A stretch of 64,000 nt of DNA, taken from Colias croceus (taxonomy: Eukaryota > Arthropoda > Insecta > Lepidoptera > Pieridae). Location: positions 1,946,501 to 2,010,500 of the forward strand of contig NC_059553.1 of the NCBI RefSeq assembly GCF_905220415.1, read 5' to 3'. Positions 43,069 through 55,225 of this stretch are shown here, piece by piece. The notes under the pieces are model-generated. The model saw only the letters and a program-made list of their open reading frames with translations, was not told where the DNA came from and did not search any database. The position numbers and the translations under genes were made by a program. Within the stretch, counting starts at the first letter, position 1, and each line of letters opens with the position of its first letter.

Positions 43069-45808
43069 AACTTCACTCAAATGTCAAACAACAAACATAA
43101 ACAAATCACTCATCACTGACACAATTATGATTAATAATTTGACATTTTATTAATGGCCAGCTACCTAAATAAAAATGTTATAATTATTATTGATTAAGTA
43201 AAACATGTTTTTATTTCATAGAATGATCTAAATAAATTAAGATATGTGTTAAAAATAAGTTAAGTTTTGCTTCTGATTTATAAAGCATTTGAATTCAATA
43301 AAATTAAAAATAAAATATAGACATTCATTCGTATTAATCGATATATTCGACTTTTTTACTCCTGACAACAATGACAATCTCTGCTTGATAAGACCGGTAG
43401 TCATAGAAATCTAAATAACAATGCCGGTAGTGAACACATTATCTTTTTTTTCAAAGATTTGTTTTCCCATAGAATCAGAAGTAAATATTTTACCAAGAAT
43501 TACTAAAAATAACATAATGAATTTTAAATATATTATGATTTCTGTAACAGTTAGGCCCAGTTTCGCCATTCTCCTTTAGCTTTTCAATTTTATATAGATG
43601 TGTCTCTTTAAATTATTATTATTTGAACACCCTTAAATCTATTTAAATCAGTGTGATGAATGTTTTTGCGCGATACATCCTCGGATAAAGTCGCGGCCAA
43701 ACAAGTTTATATTTAAAAGAAAGCGCTTTATTGAAAAAGTAAATAAACTTTGTATATAATACAGAGTGGTATATATTTTGAAGACATACAATATTGTTTT
43801 TAACTCACTTCAATCCAATTAATCATGTCCTTAACACTATTATATTATACTAATATCATACAAAACCACATTTAATAAACATGGCTTTTATCTGTATGTA
43901 TTATTATTATAACTGATCAGAATGTTATTTAGCCAACTGTTGTCTTATATTTACGGTTTTATTAGGTACTTCCCTCTAAAGTAATTTCCCACGGAGAATT
44001 TTCCATTTTTCATTTAGAGTGTTAACGATTAAGCTACGGATATTTTAACGGGCCCTTTTATAACCGATGATAATTTTTATTACGTCGTTAATATTTGATA
44101 TGGGATTCAGTTTAATTGTGTATTAGATTAAATTTTATGTACTGTAAAATGCTCGCTAAATCAGTAGAAGTTGGGAACATTTTTACATCATTGATATTAT
44201 TCAACCAAATTTACATAAAAAGGTGTTTAAATAGTGTTAGTCACTCTAACATTATTTTCAGCACACATCTCTATGAAATCTATACATTATGCAATGTACT
44301 TTGTATTGTTACCTCTAGGCTCTAATTATAATTTTCTAGTATTAAACCCAAACTGTACTTTATATTGTTACCTCTTGATGAAACAATAGTTAAGAATGCA
44401 TTCTTTAGTTAATATTAATCTACTATACCTGACGATTGTGTAACGAAACCGCGCTGCCGTAGTTTTCATAATAAATTTTGAACTAAACATAATACTTACC
44501 TATGTGCTTCATTAAAAAAATCTATATCTACGAAAATATCTCGTAGCGATCTCATATACCGTAGCGCCTACGAAAATATCTGCTACGACAAAAATATCGT
44601 AGAACCAGCACGCAGTTTAGAAATGAAACAATTCTGAATGCAATCGGATATATCTCAAAAAGAACATTCCAAAGCGGTAGTTCTGTTTTAAAAAGTACAA
44701 AACTAAAGCCGACTACTATAAGTTTGCACTCTAAAAAGTTTCTGAATTCCAGGCGCCATCTTGAATTTACAATGACGTCACATAGCTTAACGTAAACGAT
44801 ACTTCATTTGTCAAATTATTATGGTAATAGTATTGACATTATGCAGGAGTCGGAGTATACATGCATGCTAAAAACTTTACCCTCTTTTTTGTCGCGATAG
44901 TCAAGTACGCATACGTTTATCGCATATTTTTACATATTTGAATGATTGAATTTTCATAATTATCATTTAAATATGTACCTTTATTCTCAAGTATTCTTTG
45001 GGTTTATTACTGTGATTATAATATTTAATTTTTTTTTTAATTGTAGGTATGGTAAAAAATAAAAACAAGCGCGGGAAGATTTCCGCATTACGAGTAGCAT
45101 CAACCATTTTTCTAAACTGTTAATGTAAAGTTTGGAGAGTCTACCTTTTCATGTGAAAAGAGAAGAATCACTGAAAAAACATTTCTGATGTTTACGTTGT
45201 TTAATTTATTATTGACCTATTTAATTTTTTCATACATTGTTTTTCATAAATATAAGCATATTTAGAGCAGAATCAAATCGAACAAAATACCAATATCACT
45301 CCTACTTAAGTTTACGAATTATCTACTTTAACAATCTCTTCTGTATAAATTTTATAAGCCTACATTTATTTCCATTCCTTGCCTTTTAAAAGTGGAAAAA
45401 ACCTTTATGTCAATAACCTATCCCTATATCTGTTGCAACAGACAGTCTCAACTTCATTTGCAGACATTACTACAAAACCTTTAAGAAAAAATTCAAACGA
45501 AAATCCCATGTAAAATTATATTTAAATTATTATTATATACCACTCGCCATTTAAGCGTAGAGTTATTTCGTTCAAGATAAATAAATCATCTGCCTCGAAG
45601 GGCACATTAGCTTAGAAATTCATAACTTCGCCAACTGTTATCTAATTATGCTATAAATTATAGTAGGGTTTAATTATAACGTCTGAAAGTATCATGTACT
45701 AACTTTATGTGGTTTTCATCTTTGTATCACTGTCTGGTTTTCTATATTAAACATGCAACTGACTTTTTAATAATTGAAATGGAATATAGACAGTGAATTA
45801 AGATTTTT
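43069..45808. other. AT-rich spacer, no gene seen
   Basis: GGCCCAGTTTCGCCATTC after TTA at 43551 may be a lone Harbinger-type end. A second perfect CRE (TGACGTCA) lies at 44773-44780. CTACGAAAATATCT repeats at 44527 and 44567. No coding signal. Confidence 0.45.
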
Positions 45809-45924
45809 GAAGGGAAACGTCGTGAGGCAAGTGGAGAGTTAAATTTCAAGGTCGCGACATGGCAATACCGTTACGTCATGGAGTAATGTGACGATATTTA
45901 ATCATGCCAAAGAAGTTTCACTTA
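45809..45924. mobile_element. GAAGTGAAAC foldback MITE, copy d
   Basis: GAAGGGAAACG at the left, AAGAAGTTTCACTT at the right. GAGAGTTAAATTTCAAGG and TGACGATAT match copy a at 27335. Confidence 0.5.
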
Positions 45925-46026
45925 TGACACGTGTGCTTGGCACACATGCTCTTGTTTTGTCACGGACACGTGCGCGACAAACATAAATCGATCGAGAGAC
46001 CAATACATCAATAAATAACATAGGTA

Positions 46027-46211
46027 CAGTAGAACGCCGATTATGCGAATTAATTGGGACCGGGGTCGATTCGGATAATCGAGAATTCGGATAACTGGAT
46101 ATAGACTGGTAATAAAGAAAAACGATGTGTTACACATAATATAAACTTTAAAATGTGCATACCTCAATGGCGATTCGGTTAATCGGCGTTCGGATAATCA
46201 GCGTTCTACTG
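46027..46211. mobile_element. pogo/Tigger-type MITE, TA TSD
   Basis: CAGTAGAACGCCGATTATGC at the left and CAGTAGAACGCTGATTATCC on the right complement, flanked by TA on both sides. CAGTAGAAC..GATTATCCG is the familiar pogo/Tigger end. Interior noncoding. Confidence 0.75.
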
Positions 46212-46650
46212 TAATACAATATGTATAAAAAAGCTGTAGGTACATATATATTGATTCATATTTAACTATTCTATACTTCAAAGACGTAAATAATTATATT
46301 GTGTCGACTTCACACCCGCCTTTTCCCGAAACAATAAAAAACAAAAGAAACAATCATTCCCTTAAAATGTCCATTTACTGTATTATGTAGGCGTTATTTG
46401 GATGTTATTTTGAACTCAATTACTAAGCCGCAATACGAGGTATAATTAAACTTTATTTCAAGAAACAATACACAACTCTTGAGCTTCTTATTCACGGGAA
46501 AACTTTTATTAAAGAGCGTTTTGTTGAAACCCAACGACCTGGGAATTTTTAGATGAACGAACATTTTTTTAAGTAGGCAATCGCTTTCACGTCCTCGTTG
46601 GAGGGTTGCTATATTCAGACGTCAAATAGCCAAAAGATAATCTATACTTA
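46212..46650. other. AT-rich spacer, no gene seen
   Basis: No coding or repeat signal recognised. Confidence 0.4.
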
Positions 46651-46863
46651 TCTATACTAATATTATAAAGCTGAAGAGTTTGTTTGTTTGTTTGAACGCG
46701 CTAATCTCAGGAACTACTAGTCCGATTTGAAAAATTCTTTCGGTGTTAGATAGCCCATTTATCGAGGAAGTCTTATAGGCTGTGCTTATAGGCTATACAT
46801 ATATCATCACGTTAAAACCAACAGAAGCGGAACAATGCGGGTGAAACCGCGGGGCACAGCTAG
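46651..46863 (+). mobile_element. Lep1-like Helitron, family B
   Basis: TCTATACTAATATTATAAAG, GCTGAAGAGTTTGTTTG, a small internal duplication of CTTATAGGCT, and CTAG at 46860. Confidence 0.65.
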
Positions 46864-47504
46864 TATAGGTACTATTTCTAGTGAGAGACCTTTTATAACA
46901 ATTTGGTCAGATTGTTTTAAAAGAATTTGTATACAGTTATGATTTTCATTGCCTGTTTCTTTTCATTCTGCTTTAAAATTATTATAATTTATTTATTACA
47001 GGTAGAATATCAGAGCTATCGGACTGCGGAAAACGGAACACATCTACAAGAGTTTGAAGAAAATTATCTACTTAAGCTTATAAGATCTGAGGCGTAAATA
47101 TAATGTTGACAAGAGAATTGAATTAAATAGTTATTTTGTACCCAAGATTTGAATCCTAGCCTTTTTAGTTAAAAACAAAGCTATAGTAATATCAACTTAG
47201 TTATCGGAAGAAGTATGTCCGATAATCAAATAAGTAAATCACAAGCAAATATATACTATTCCAAACACTTTATACGGATAACATAACAGATTGTTTATTT
47301 TATTATATCTGGCATAATAAAATAAACAATCGTTGAACACCAAACAGACGCCATCTTTAATTTGATTTATCAATGGCCTCTACAACAATGGACGTATGTT
47401 TAATGTATTTGCTTTCAAGAATATTTAGTTCAATTGAATATACCTTTGATCTTTAACAAGACGAGTTATAAAATCTATTCAATTTGCGACTAAATCATTA
47501 TTAT
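46864..47504. other. AT-rich spacer, no gene seen
   Basis: ATTATTTATTACAG at about 46989-47002 looks like a splice acceptor, but no open frame continues from it. TGTTTATTTTATTATA at 47291 is inverted as TAATAAAATAAACA at 47315. Confidence 0.35.
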
Positions 47505-47690
47505 GTAAATAACTTTCCGCCCGCGGCTTCACCTTTCACAAAGAAAAAAGAAAAACTAAATTCCCGTTTCCATGGGACTAACAGAATAAAATGTATCCTA
47601 CATCCTTTCTGAAGTCTCAAACTATCTTTTTACTAAATTACATCTTAATCGTTTCAGTAGTTTAAGAGAGAAGAAACAGATAGACAAATA
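47505..47690 (-). mobile_element. Family A Helitron, strongly diverged
   Basis: GCCGCGGGCGGAAAG tail without CTAG, CCCGTTTCCATGGGAC, TCAGTAGTTTAAGAGAG. Old copy. Confidence 0.45.
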
Positions 47691-48496
47691 AAATTGTTTA
47701 ACGTTTATTTTCCTGCAAGACATGTTTATTACAGCTAAAAATTAGCTTGTGCGTCTATATTCACGTCTATAAAAGGAATAAATTGTAACACAGCCAGTTG
47801 AATGAGGAAAATTGAAAAATTACAAGGGTCGTAAAGTACCGACACTTTTGGGGTCCAGTAGGTTATAGAAAAAGTCGTTTCACTGTTTCTAACATCAATA
47901 GGACTTCAATAACATCTGGCTTAATGTCAAAGGTCAGTATGAAGTAATAATAGCTTAAAAGCCTGAGGTAGAGAAAATTAGTTTTCCTTTAGATGGCAGG
48001 GAAGAAAATATGTGACATAGCGTCGAGATGGATTTTTAATAAACTTGTTTTTATGTAATGGTTGTTTACTTTTTCAGCAATGAAATGTTTATAAATCGGC
48101 TCTATTATAAAAATAATATGAATTATGTAACGAACTTAAGAATGGCTGGATGTGTTCATAGTCATTGATTCATAAAGTTCGTTTGATACCTACTGCTTTC
48201 CAGTATCAAGCGAGCTGCAGTATTAAATGTTAAAAATATCTAATGACGATTCAAAAGTGCTTCTCGAATAAGTCTTATTTAATAAATAAATGTTTGAGTT
48301 TGATATCGATAATGTTCGACTATCAACTCTTAATCATTTGAAATTTACCGACTAAAACATTAGTATAAAAAATCACAAGAAAAAGCGGAACCCGTTCTCA
48401 CAAACGAACTCAACGTGATAGTATGATTAGACATAAAAATGAAAATTACATTCCATCACCTACAATATGATACGAATGGGAGGCTTGCTGACATTG
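47691..48496. other. AT-rich spacer, no gene seen
   Basis: A nuclear-receptor half site, AAAGGTCA, lies near 47930. No gene. Confidence 0.4.
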
Positions 48497-48499
48497 TTA

Positions 48500-48913
48500 A
48501 GGCTTTGCAAGACAGAACGCGTACGTAACGCGTCAGAGAGCTAACTTGCGCTATGACGCCGAATTGGTCGACGCGTAAGCATTGCAAAATTGTGTGAGTG
48601 AACGCCAAAAGCCAGAAATCGCTGACTTCGCGCGACTCAGGCTGTAAGACAGAAAACTGCGTAAACCGGTATAAGCCAAACAACGCTCCGCACTATAAGC
48701 CTTCATATTATTTTCACTATTTATGAACACTCACACAAAATATGTCTCTCTGTTTATGCCTCACGGACTATACTACACGATAACATGGCATCAAAGAGAG
48801 CGACAACGCTCTGACACGCGCTGAGTACGCGTCCTGCCTGACAAAACCAAAAGCGTGTAATACAACAACTTTGCGCTCTGACGCGCTGAAACGCGTTCTA
48901 TCTGACAAAGCCA
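48500..48913. mobile_element. CpG-rich TIR element, TTA TSD
   Basis: GGCTTTGCAAGACAGAACGC at the left, GGCTTTGTCAGATAGAACGC on the right complement, with CGCGTCAGAG in both arms. TTA at 48497-48499 and 48914-48916. Rich in ACGCGT, unusual for this AT-rich window. It is probably a Harbinger-type MITE; the outermost base pair of the TIR does not match. Confidence 0.6.
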
Positions 48914-48916
48914 TTA

Positions 48917-49225
48917 TATTTTTTACAATGCAATAACAAAATCCGTGTCAATTAGGCCGAATGAATAGAAGGGGTGCGTCGCGTCAATTTAGGACTGAGT
49001 TCTTTTTGATTGAAATTTGAGCTGTAAAAAACATTCTTTATATTGAATTTAAAGTGAGGAAGATAATAAACGAACTTATTTCGTGCAACATTTTTCTGAA
49101 GCTGTGTCCGATTGCCTGATTTAAACAAGTTTTAAATTGAAAATATTGTATTCATTTAAGTGTTTTGGTAATAAATAGGTATCTGTTATTTCTGCTGTTC
49201 AAGCTGCTCAGTAAGACCTCTATAT
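48917..49225. other. AT-rich spacer, no gene seen
   Basis: No signal recognised. Confidence 0.4.
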
Positions 49226-49412
49226 TACTACATGGTATAAAACAAAGTCGCTTTCAGCCGTCTGTGTGTCTGTTTGCTTATTTTTTAATATTGCCAATTG
49301 TGCAACAGATTTTGATGGCTCTTTTATTTAAGTAGATCACTCTCTACTCAAGATGAAGGTATAATTTATCAAATTTTAGACAAAACGTACAAAGCCGCGG
49401 GCGGAAAACTTA
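49226..49412 (+). mobile_element. Lep1-like Helitron, family D
   Basis: TATAAAACAAAGTCGCTTTC head and CAAAGCCGCGGGCGGAAAAC tail; CTAG has become CTTA. Confidence 0.55.
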
Positions 49413-49756
49413 CTTATTACTTGTAAATAAAATATTCATAATTTAAACCAGGTTAGTATGTATACCTAAATTACAGATTCCTAAATCACATTTAGAAGGT
49501 ACTAACCAAAACTTTCTAGCATTCAACAGAAACAAACTACAAAATCACTAAACTCGTAACCTCAGTCTTTAACCAAGACGATACCTTTTAACTGATTTCA
49601 ATTAAAAAGCACAGAAGATCCATTATTTATTCACACTCACGAACAATAGAAATTATCGGTGTACGTGCTTCCCAAGTGAAATGTAATTTACATTGTTTTA
49701 AGTTTTTAAACGTTTTTATTTTGTAATTTCTTTTTTAGAGATTGCTGCTGTGTATT
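49413..49756. other. AT-rich spacer, no gene seen
   Basis: No signal recognised. Confidence 0.4.
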
Positions 49757-49963
49757 TCGTATATTACATAGTATTTAAAACAAAGTCGCTTTCTCTGTCC
49801 CTATTTCCCTATGTCCCTTTGTATTAAATCTTAAATCTTTGAAACTACGCAACGGATTTTGATGCGGTTTTTTTTAATAGATAGAGTGATTCGAGAGGAA
49901 GGTTTTAGTATTTAATTTATTAGGTTTTAGACAAAGCGGGCGAAGCCGCGGGCGGTAAGCTAG
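49757..49963 (+). mobile_element. Lep1-like Helitron, family D
   Basis: TCGTATATTACATAGTATTT, AAAACAAAGTCGCTTTCTC, and GGGCGAAGCCGCGGGCGG with CTAG at 49960. Nearly full length and close to 7668-7863 inverted. Confidence 0.65.
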
Positions 49964-50799
49964 TAAGAATATATTTTTATCTACTTACCTAAAACTCAAA
50001 CATGTGGTCAATTGAACTTCTTATAGAAGCACTTTGAATCACCATAACAAATTTTTTACCATATTTTGTAAATGGTAAAAAACCAGTTCGAAAAGCAGTT
50101 AAACGTATAAAATACCAAGCTTTCTACCTATTACATAAATCGATTCAACTATTTTTGAATAACAGGTAAAATAAAACAATTATATATATAGAAAAATAAC
50201 ACCGTAGGTACTACTTACTACTTAAAATAACATCGTACAAATATTAATTAAAATTGTCAATATAATCACTCTTTCTGTCTTTCACCTCCATTAGTGTGAT
50301 CAATTCGTGTAATAATCACATAATATTAATGATAATCTGGAAAACATGTTTTAGTACTCCAATTTATTTTAAAAATATAATAAAAATGTTGATATGTGAG
50401 TGTCAAATTTCATGAAAATCGGTTCAGCAGTTTTTGCGTGAAGGAGTAACAAACATACAAAATTTCCCATTTACTATCTGAATAGGATTCACAAGCATTA
50501 ACACAATTAGAGCAACAGTATTATAATGCGCTTGATGCAAAGAAAAAAGCAAAGAAAAGATAAGATCTGTAGAAATAACGCTATTATTTATTGAAATCAC
50601 GGAAGCGAGTTCGCTAATCCGAGGAAATGTTAATTTAATTCTATAACAAAATATACATAAATAAATTATTTTATCTTCGGGATAAATTCTTATAATCTCT
50701 TTCATCTTTACTCCTATACTTTTATTGTATCCTGGTACTTTGTATTTTGGAGGTACAATGCATTGTTATAATTAATTGCTTAGTCGGTATATCTACATA
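49964..50799. other. AT-rich spacer with small Helitron fragment
   Basis: CAAATTTCATGAAAATCGG and GTAACAAACATACA (50404-50458) are a minus-strand Helitron scrap. No gene; open frame 50424-50705 on the minus strand has no domain. Confidence 0.4.
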
Positions 50800-50985
50800 C
50801 TAGCTCTGTCCCGCGGTTTTACCGTGTTACTCCTTGGTCTTAGCGTAATGATAAGTAGGTATATAGCGTAGCCTTTCGCGATAAATGGACTATCTAACAG
50901 TGAAATAATTTTTCTAATTGGACCCGTGGTTCGTGTGATTAGCGTGTTCAAACAAACAAACAAACTCTTCATCTTAAATATTACA
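50800..50985 (-). mobile_element. Lep1-like Helitron, family B, diverged
   Basis: CTAG at 50800, CCGCGGTTTTACCGTG tail, GATAAATGGACTATCTAAC body and GAACACGCTAAT on the minus strand. Confidence 0.55.
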
Positions 50986-51109
50986 CTGTTACAAAATATT
51001 TCAAAAATAAAGTGCTATTTTGCTTACACCTCCAAAAACTTATTCTTCAAGTATTTTCCAATATCACAGGTTGTCGTGTAGAAATCACTTGTAAGAGATT
51101 TTCTATTTA

Positions 51110-51279
51110 GAGCCGAATTTTCAATCCTTGGTTAAAATTAATCTGACCAATAAAGTAATACACGAATATATTAAAATGTCACCTGTAAACTGTCAAATAC
51201 GGACAATTACAATACATTTTTGAAATGGTAGTTTAATACGTTATTCGATGAGTTCGACCAAGGATTGAAAAATCAGCCC
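51110..51279. mobile_element. PIF/Harbinger-type MITE, TTA TSD
   Basis: GAGCCGAATTTTCAATCC at the left, GGGCTGATTTTTCAATCC on the right complement, both followed by TTGGT. TTA at 51107-51109 and 51280-51282. 170 bp, noncoding. Confidence 0.7.
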
Positions 51280-51282
51280 TTA

Positions 51283-52262
51283 ATATTATAAATGTCAGAT
51301 GCCATCAATAAGTAACTAGATATTAATATTGAAGCAGAGAATCATTTGCATGAAAATTTATATTTTGCACCAAAATCCTCCTTTTTTAATTTAAAAATTG
51401 TAACTGTGAGTGAAATACGATCAAACGAATCTAACACTCCGCTGAAATCCATTAAGCCGTTTACTCCACGAAGTGTGCCAAGAAATACACACATACACAC
51501 TTAAAAAACATAATTCTCTCCTGCAATGTTGGGTAAATAATAACGTATATAAACATAGTGTTTGTCTTATGTCCTTTGTAGTTTTTTTATTAATTTTTAT
51601 TACTTCTACAAATTATAAAATACTTATTGATGAATATTTTGATGAATTTAGTGTTAAGATAGAGAACAATTCACGAGGTTATACTATGTTACTACAGAAT
51701 TCGAAAACCACACACACAGAAATGGAAAAAAGTAAGTATTTATTGATGTAAAAACAGCTTTTTGCGGGATTCTAGACTGGTCTTATTTCTTTAATACGTT
51801 AAAGACTTAAAGTTTTAACTTTTTACGACGTATAATAATGCTATTTTAAAGTTACAAGCAATAATTCTCCAATATAAATTATCAACAGAAATTATTGTCA
51901 CTATTTGAATTTATTTTACTGTAATTGCCTTAGAGTAATTGCCATAATACACTTGGCTGCTATTTTTACAGCCACATAAAAGGCCATCTAGTAAAAATAT
52001 AACATTCCATCGTAGCCTCCATAAATTGCATAAAAAGTCGACTTATTTATTTTTATGGACTGTTCCACGTGGATATAAAATATGAATGAACAACTTCAAA
52101 AGGTTTTCAACTTTCTTTACACACTTATGAAGCAAAAGTTTTGGGTTTGATCTTAAAATAAATACGAATATATAGTTAAAAGAAAACCTTCTACGCTTAG
52201 ATAAGATTAACACATGAAATTTTTGTATTGTGGATACTTGATGTAGTAGGTACAGTAGGTAC
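51283..52262. other. AT-rich spacer, no gene seen
   Basis: A 92-codon frame at 51473-51751 has one hydrophobic segment but no recognisable domain. It is followed by AAAAGTAAGT, a good splice-donor match at 51728-51737, probably by chance. Confidence 0.35.
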
Positions 52263-52350
52263 TAATGTGTGGGTACAAAGTTTGAATTGTATCCGTCCGT
52301 TTTAAGTGGGTCAAATAAAGTCTAACATACAGATGAAGCTAATAAAAGCG
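52263..52350 (+). repeat. Dispersed repeat, second copy
   Basis: TACAAAGTTTGAATTG, GTCCGTTTTAAG and GATGAAGCTAATAAAAGCGC match 1150-1240. Confidence 0.45.
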
Positions 52351-52392
52351 CGTTATAAGAGTGCATGATGGTTGCACTCTTATAACGCGCTT
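52346..52392. repeat. Perfect 20-bp snapback hairpin
   Basis: AAGCGCGTTATAAGAGTGCA (52346-52365) and its exact complement (52373-52392) flank a 7-nt loop. It lies at the end of the dispersed repeat. Confidence 0.85.
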
Positions 52393-52524
52393 CAATTACA
52401 ATCCTAAAATGCAATTTAAAAAATTGTACAAAGAAGTTTGCATCTTCTATTTGCATTAGGTACTTACATATAACATGTACCTACGTGTACATTATATTAT
52501 GTATATTGTAACATAATATTGTCG

Positions 52525-52625
52525 GGAAAATAATATAATGAATAAATCGCGTTTAAAATCCGTTAAAAAGTCTTTAATTTCTAAATGTATAATACTCGCG
52601 TAAAATCAAACACTAGAAGATATTA
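52525..52625. repeat. Dispersed repeat shared with 18903-19060
   Basis: ATGAATAAATCGCGTTTAAA, TCCGTTAAAAAG and ACTCGCGTAAAATCAAACAC. Order and strand of pieces differ from the other copy. Confidence 0.4.
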
Positions 52626-52934
52626 TATAATAATACTTTCAAAATTCAAAATCAAAACTAAAAATTAAAAATTAAATCAATTAAAATATCAATCAAACTT
52701 TTAAATATTTAGAATAATTAGTAATTTCAATACATAAATATCATGTGATGTTTAAGTTTGAATATTTATTCAGTACACATAAAGAGCTCGTTTTACTGGC
52801 TTGTGTCAAGGAAAAGGGAAAGTACGAAGAATATATTAAAAGTAAACAGTACAAGGTATATAGAGATAGACACGTTTTCAATTCCTGTAATGTTTATTCC
52901 AGTTAATTCAACGTCAAATGATATTTATGTTTTA

Positions 52935-53118
52935 CTAGCTGCGCTTCGCGGTTTCACCCGCGTGGCTCCGCTAATGTTGATCTTAGCGTAATTATATTCC
53001 TTCCTCGATAAATGGGCTATCTAACACCGAAAGAACTTTTCAAATCGGACCAGTTATAGTTCTTGAGATTAGCGCGTTCAAACAAACAAACTCTTCAGCT
53101 TTATAATATTAGTATAGA
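52935..53118 (-). mobile_element. Lep1-like Helitron, family B
   Basis: CTAG at 52935, GGTTTCACCCGCGTGGCTCC on the plus strand and a clean GCTTTATAATATTAGTATAG head at 53118. Confidence 0.6.
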
Positions 53119-53389
53119 TTCCTTACATGTAATAGGGCTGAAATGTTAAGGATAAAATTTAGTTTACATTTTCGAGAATAGTTGCAATTTGACTAAACCT
53201 GTACCTGTTGTGAGTGTATTACGTATTATTACTGTATAATTGTGGGTAAAAATAACCATATTGTAAAATAGATAATATAGAGAAAAAGTATGATGTATAA
53301 AGTCCAGCAAGTTTCTTATGTATTTTTACGCTCAATACAAATCAGTATATTTAACTCTATAATAAAAATAAGACTCATATGAATAGCTT

Positions 53390-53562
53390 TTATTATTATG
53401 GCCAAATTAGCTTGGAAGAAATTGCTTGAAGCAATAAAGCCTGCATTTGCACATTCACACACACAGACAGGACATTTGCATCAAATGTCCTGTCTGTGTG
53501 TGTGAAATTTGTATTTGTTTTGTATGCAATAAAGATTATAAATAAAATAAAATAAATAAATT
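53390..53562 (+). mobile_element. LINE 3' end with A-rich tail
   Basis: AAGCAATAAAGCCTGCATTTG and GTATGCAATAAAGATTATAA lead to an (AAATA)n tail ending about 53562. No coding part. It holds the snapback hairpin described separately. Confidence 0.5.
53454..53506. repeat. Perfect 24-bp snapback hairpin
   Basis: Arms 53454-53477 and 53483-53506 are exact reverse complements; loop GCATC. The arm holds an ACACACACAGACAGGAC segment. Confidence 0.85.
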
Positions 53563-54099
53563 TTTTCATTAATGTTTTTTTTTATTAAAATAATATATAA
53601 CTTCAATATTTGGCTATCATTGATTAAACCTGAAACGGGTTTGAACGGAAGTATCCAATCATAACATGGAAGTATATCTTTTTTTCGCGTAAAACCTACC
53701 TTTTTTCAATGTGAATATTATATTTTTTGGAATTTTAATAAATATTTTTGCTCTCGAGTTATTGGAAGTTGATAAAAGAGAATGAATAGCCAAACATTAC
53801 TTTTTCAACGTTATACTCCGTAAAATATAAGCGGCTTCATCAAATGTGGCTTATCGTGCCACTCTTAACACGTTATTAATATTAATCCAAAAACCCTTCG
53901 TCACATCCCAAATATCTACGATGACATCATGAATTTATAGCCAGCTTTGAACAATTCATTCGCGCCGACGTAAGCACCGAATCAGCGCATTATTACATCT
54001 TTGTACGAGTCACGCCCATGCTCCATTAAAATCACACAACCTACAAGTGTGGGGTAAAGCAAACAATGAAAAATTTCACGTCGAGTGAAAAAATACCTT
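53563..54099. other. Spacer upstream of the CpG block
   Basis: GC rises from about 53940 onward. TTTCACGTCGAGTGAAA, an imperfect palindrome, lies at 54074-54090. No coding signal. Confidence 0.4.
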
Positions 54100-54461
54100 C
54101 CAAATAGAATGCGCTCAGCCGTCACGGTTCCGTTACGCTATAAAAACCAAGCCGAGCAAACTCTGTAATTCCGCTCCGTCCCAAGCGATATAAAATATGA
54201 AACAGTGAGCGGAATGCGCGCAACTCTCTCGCTCGCTCGATCGCCCGCTCTCGGAACCGCTCGGTGGAGATCGTTCCGCCGTAGCGGCAGTTTCGTAGAC
54301 GACACCGGGCGTCCGCTACGCAGCGCTATGCGGCCGGTCAAAACTCTGTGATAGTGTAGTGGTATTAAGTGCGAAACAAAATAGTGGGATACTGAATATG
54401 TGTTATAGTGTGAAAGGCCGAGGAGTGAGCTGATTGGTCAATTTGACGGTGTGGAATAATG
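54100..54461 (+). promoter_or_regulatory. Candidate host promoter and 5' UTR exon
   Basis: The most CpG-rich block outside repeats. TATAAAAA at 54139-54146 and TATAAAAT at 54189-54196 could position a start within the next 30-40 bp. Pyrimidine-rich CTCTCTCGCTCGCTCG, GGAGATCG and AGACG (downstream-promoter-like) follow. Then comes AT-richer sequence with GTGTTATAGTGTGAAA, a style common in lepidopteran 5' UTRs. ATG at 54459 is immediately followed by GTAAAT, a usable splice donor, so the exon might end at its start codon. Strand is inferred. Confidence 0.35.
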
Positions 54462-55225
54462 GTAAATTGTGTTTACATTTCTTAGCGTGATTAGTTGCTG
54501 AATGTTATGCTTTAATTTTTCATAGTCATCGGTTCGCCCCGGTTCAGTTCAGTTTGACATAGAGAAATTACTTTTGCCCATTGTTGGACTGTTCTATACA
54601 ATTTCGGTACTTCATTTAATGGTTAATATTGCATGCGAACATGCGATAATTAACTATCGGTTTCAGTGAAGTATAAATGTGAATAATAATATTTGAACAC
54701 AATTTTAGAACTGAAATATTAAAAATAAATATTAAAGTACAAAATGTTAATCAATAAATGAATTGTAATATTAATTATAAATTAGATATGGTTAAGATTA
54801 GTTTATGAATTAAATCTTGTGAGTACATAATAATTTACACATACTTGTTCGTATGTTTCTTTGGGTTTGCAGTCATCAACAAAACCCGGTACAAATTTAT
54901 TAATTCGTAATAATGTCCGTTTTTAATTATCCTATCTTCGTAGCATTCTTATGTGAGGTTATGAATGTGGAATTAATTCGAATGAATAATTTTACATTAA
55001 GTAGGATGAAATTAATTATGGTAAAAAATTTCGCATTAAATTTAATATTCAAGCTTAAATAGAACGAGAAATGTTGAAGCTTATTCAGAGTTCTCTTGTG
55101 ATGAATGATACTCATGCAACATGCATGAATGATTATATTATAGTTCTAGATGTAATTTTATGATGAGTTTGCGGGATTCGCAAATGTGTCTCAGTAAATG
55201 AGAATTCTTTATATAAACTACGTAC
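54462..55225. other. AT-rich spacer, possibly intron
   Basis: No coding signal. If the CpG block is a first exon, this would be the start of intron 1. Confidence 0.35.

Noticed and set aside
42682..43080. 132-codon minus-strand frame
   Set aside because: Lies across the Harbinger element opposite its transposase fragment and extends over its TIR.
54138..54341. Arginine-rich minus-strand frame in the CpG block
   Set aside because: High GC lowers stop frequency. No domain, and promoter-like motifs favour the other strand.
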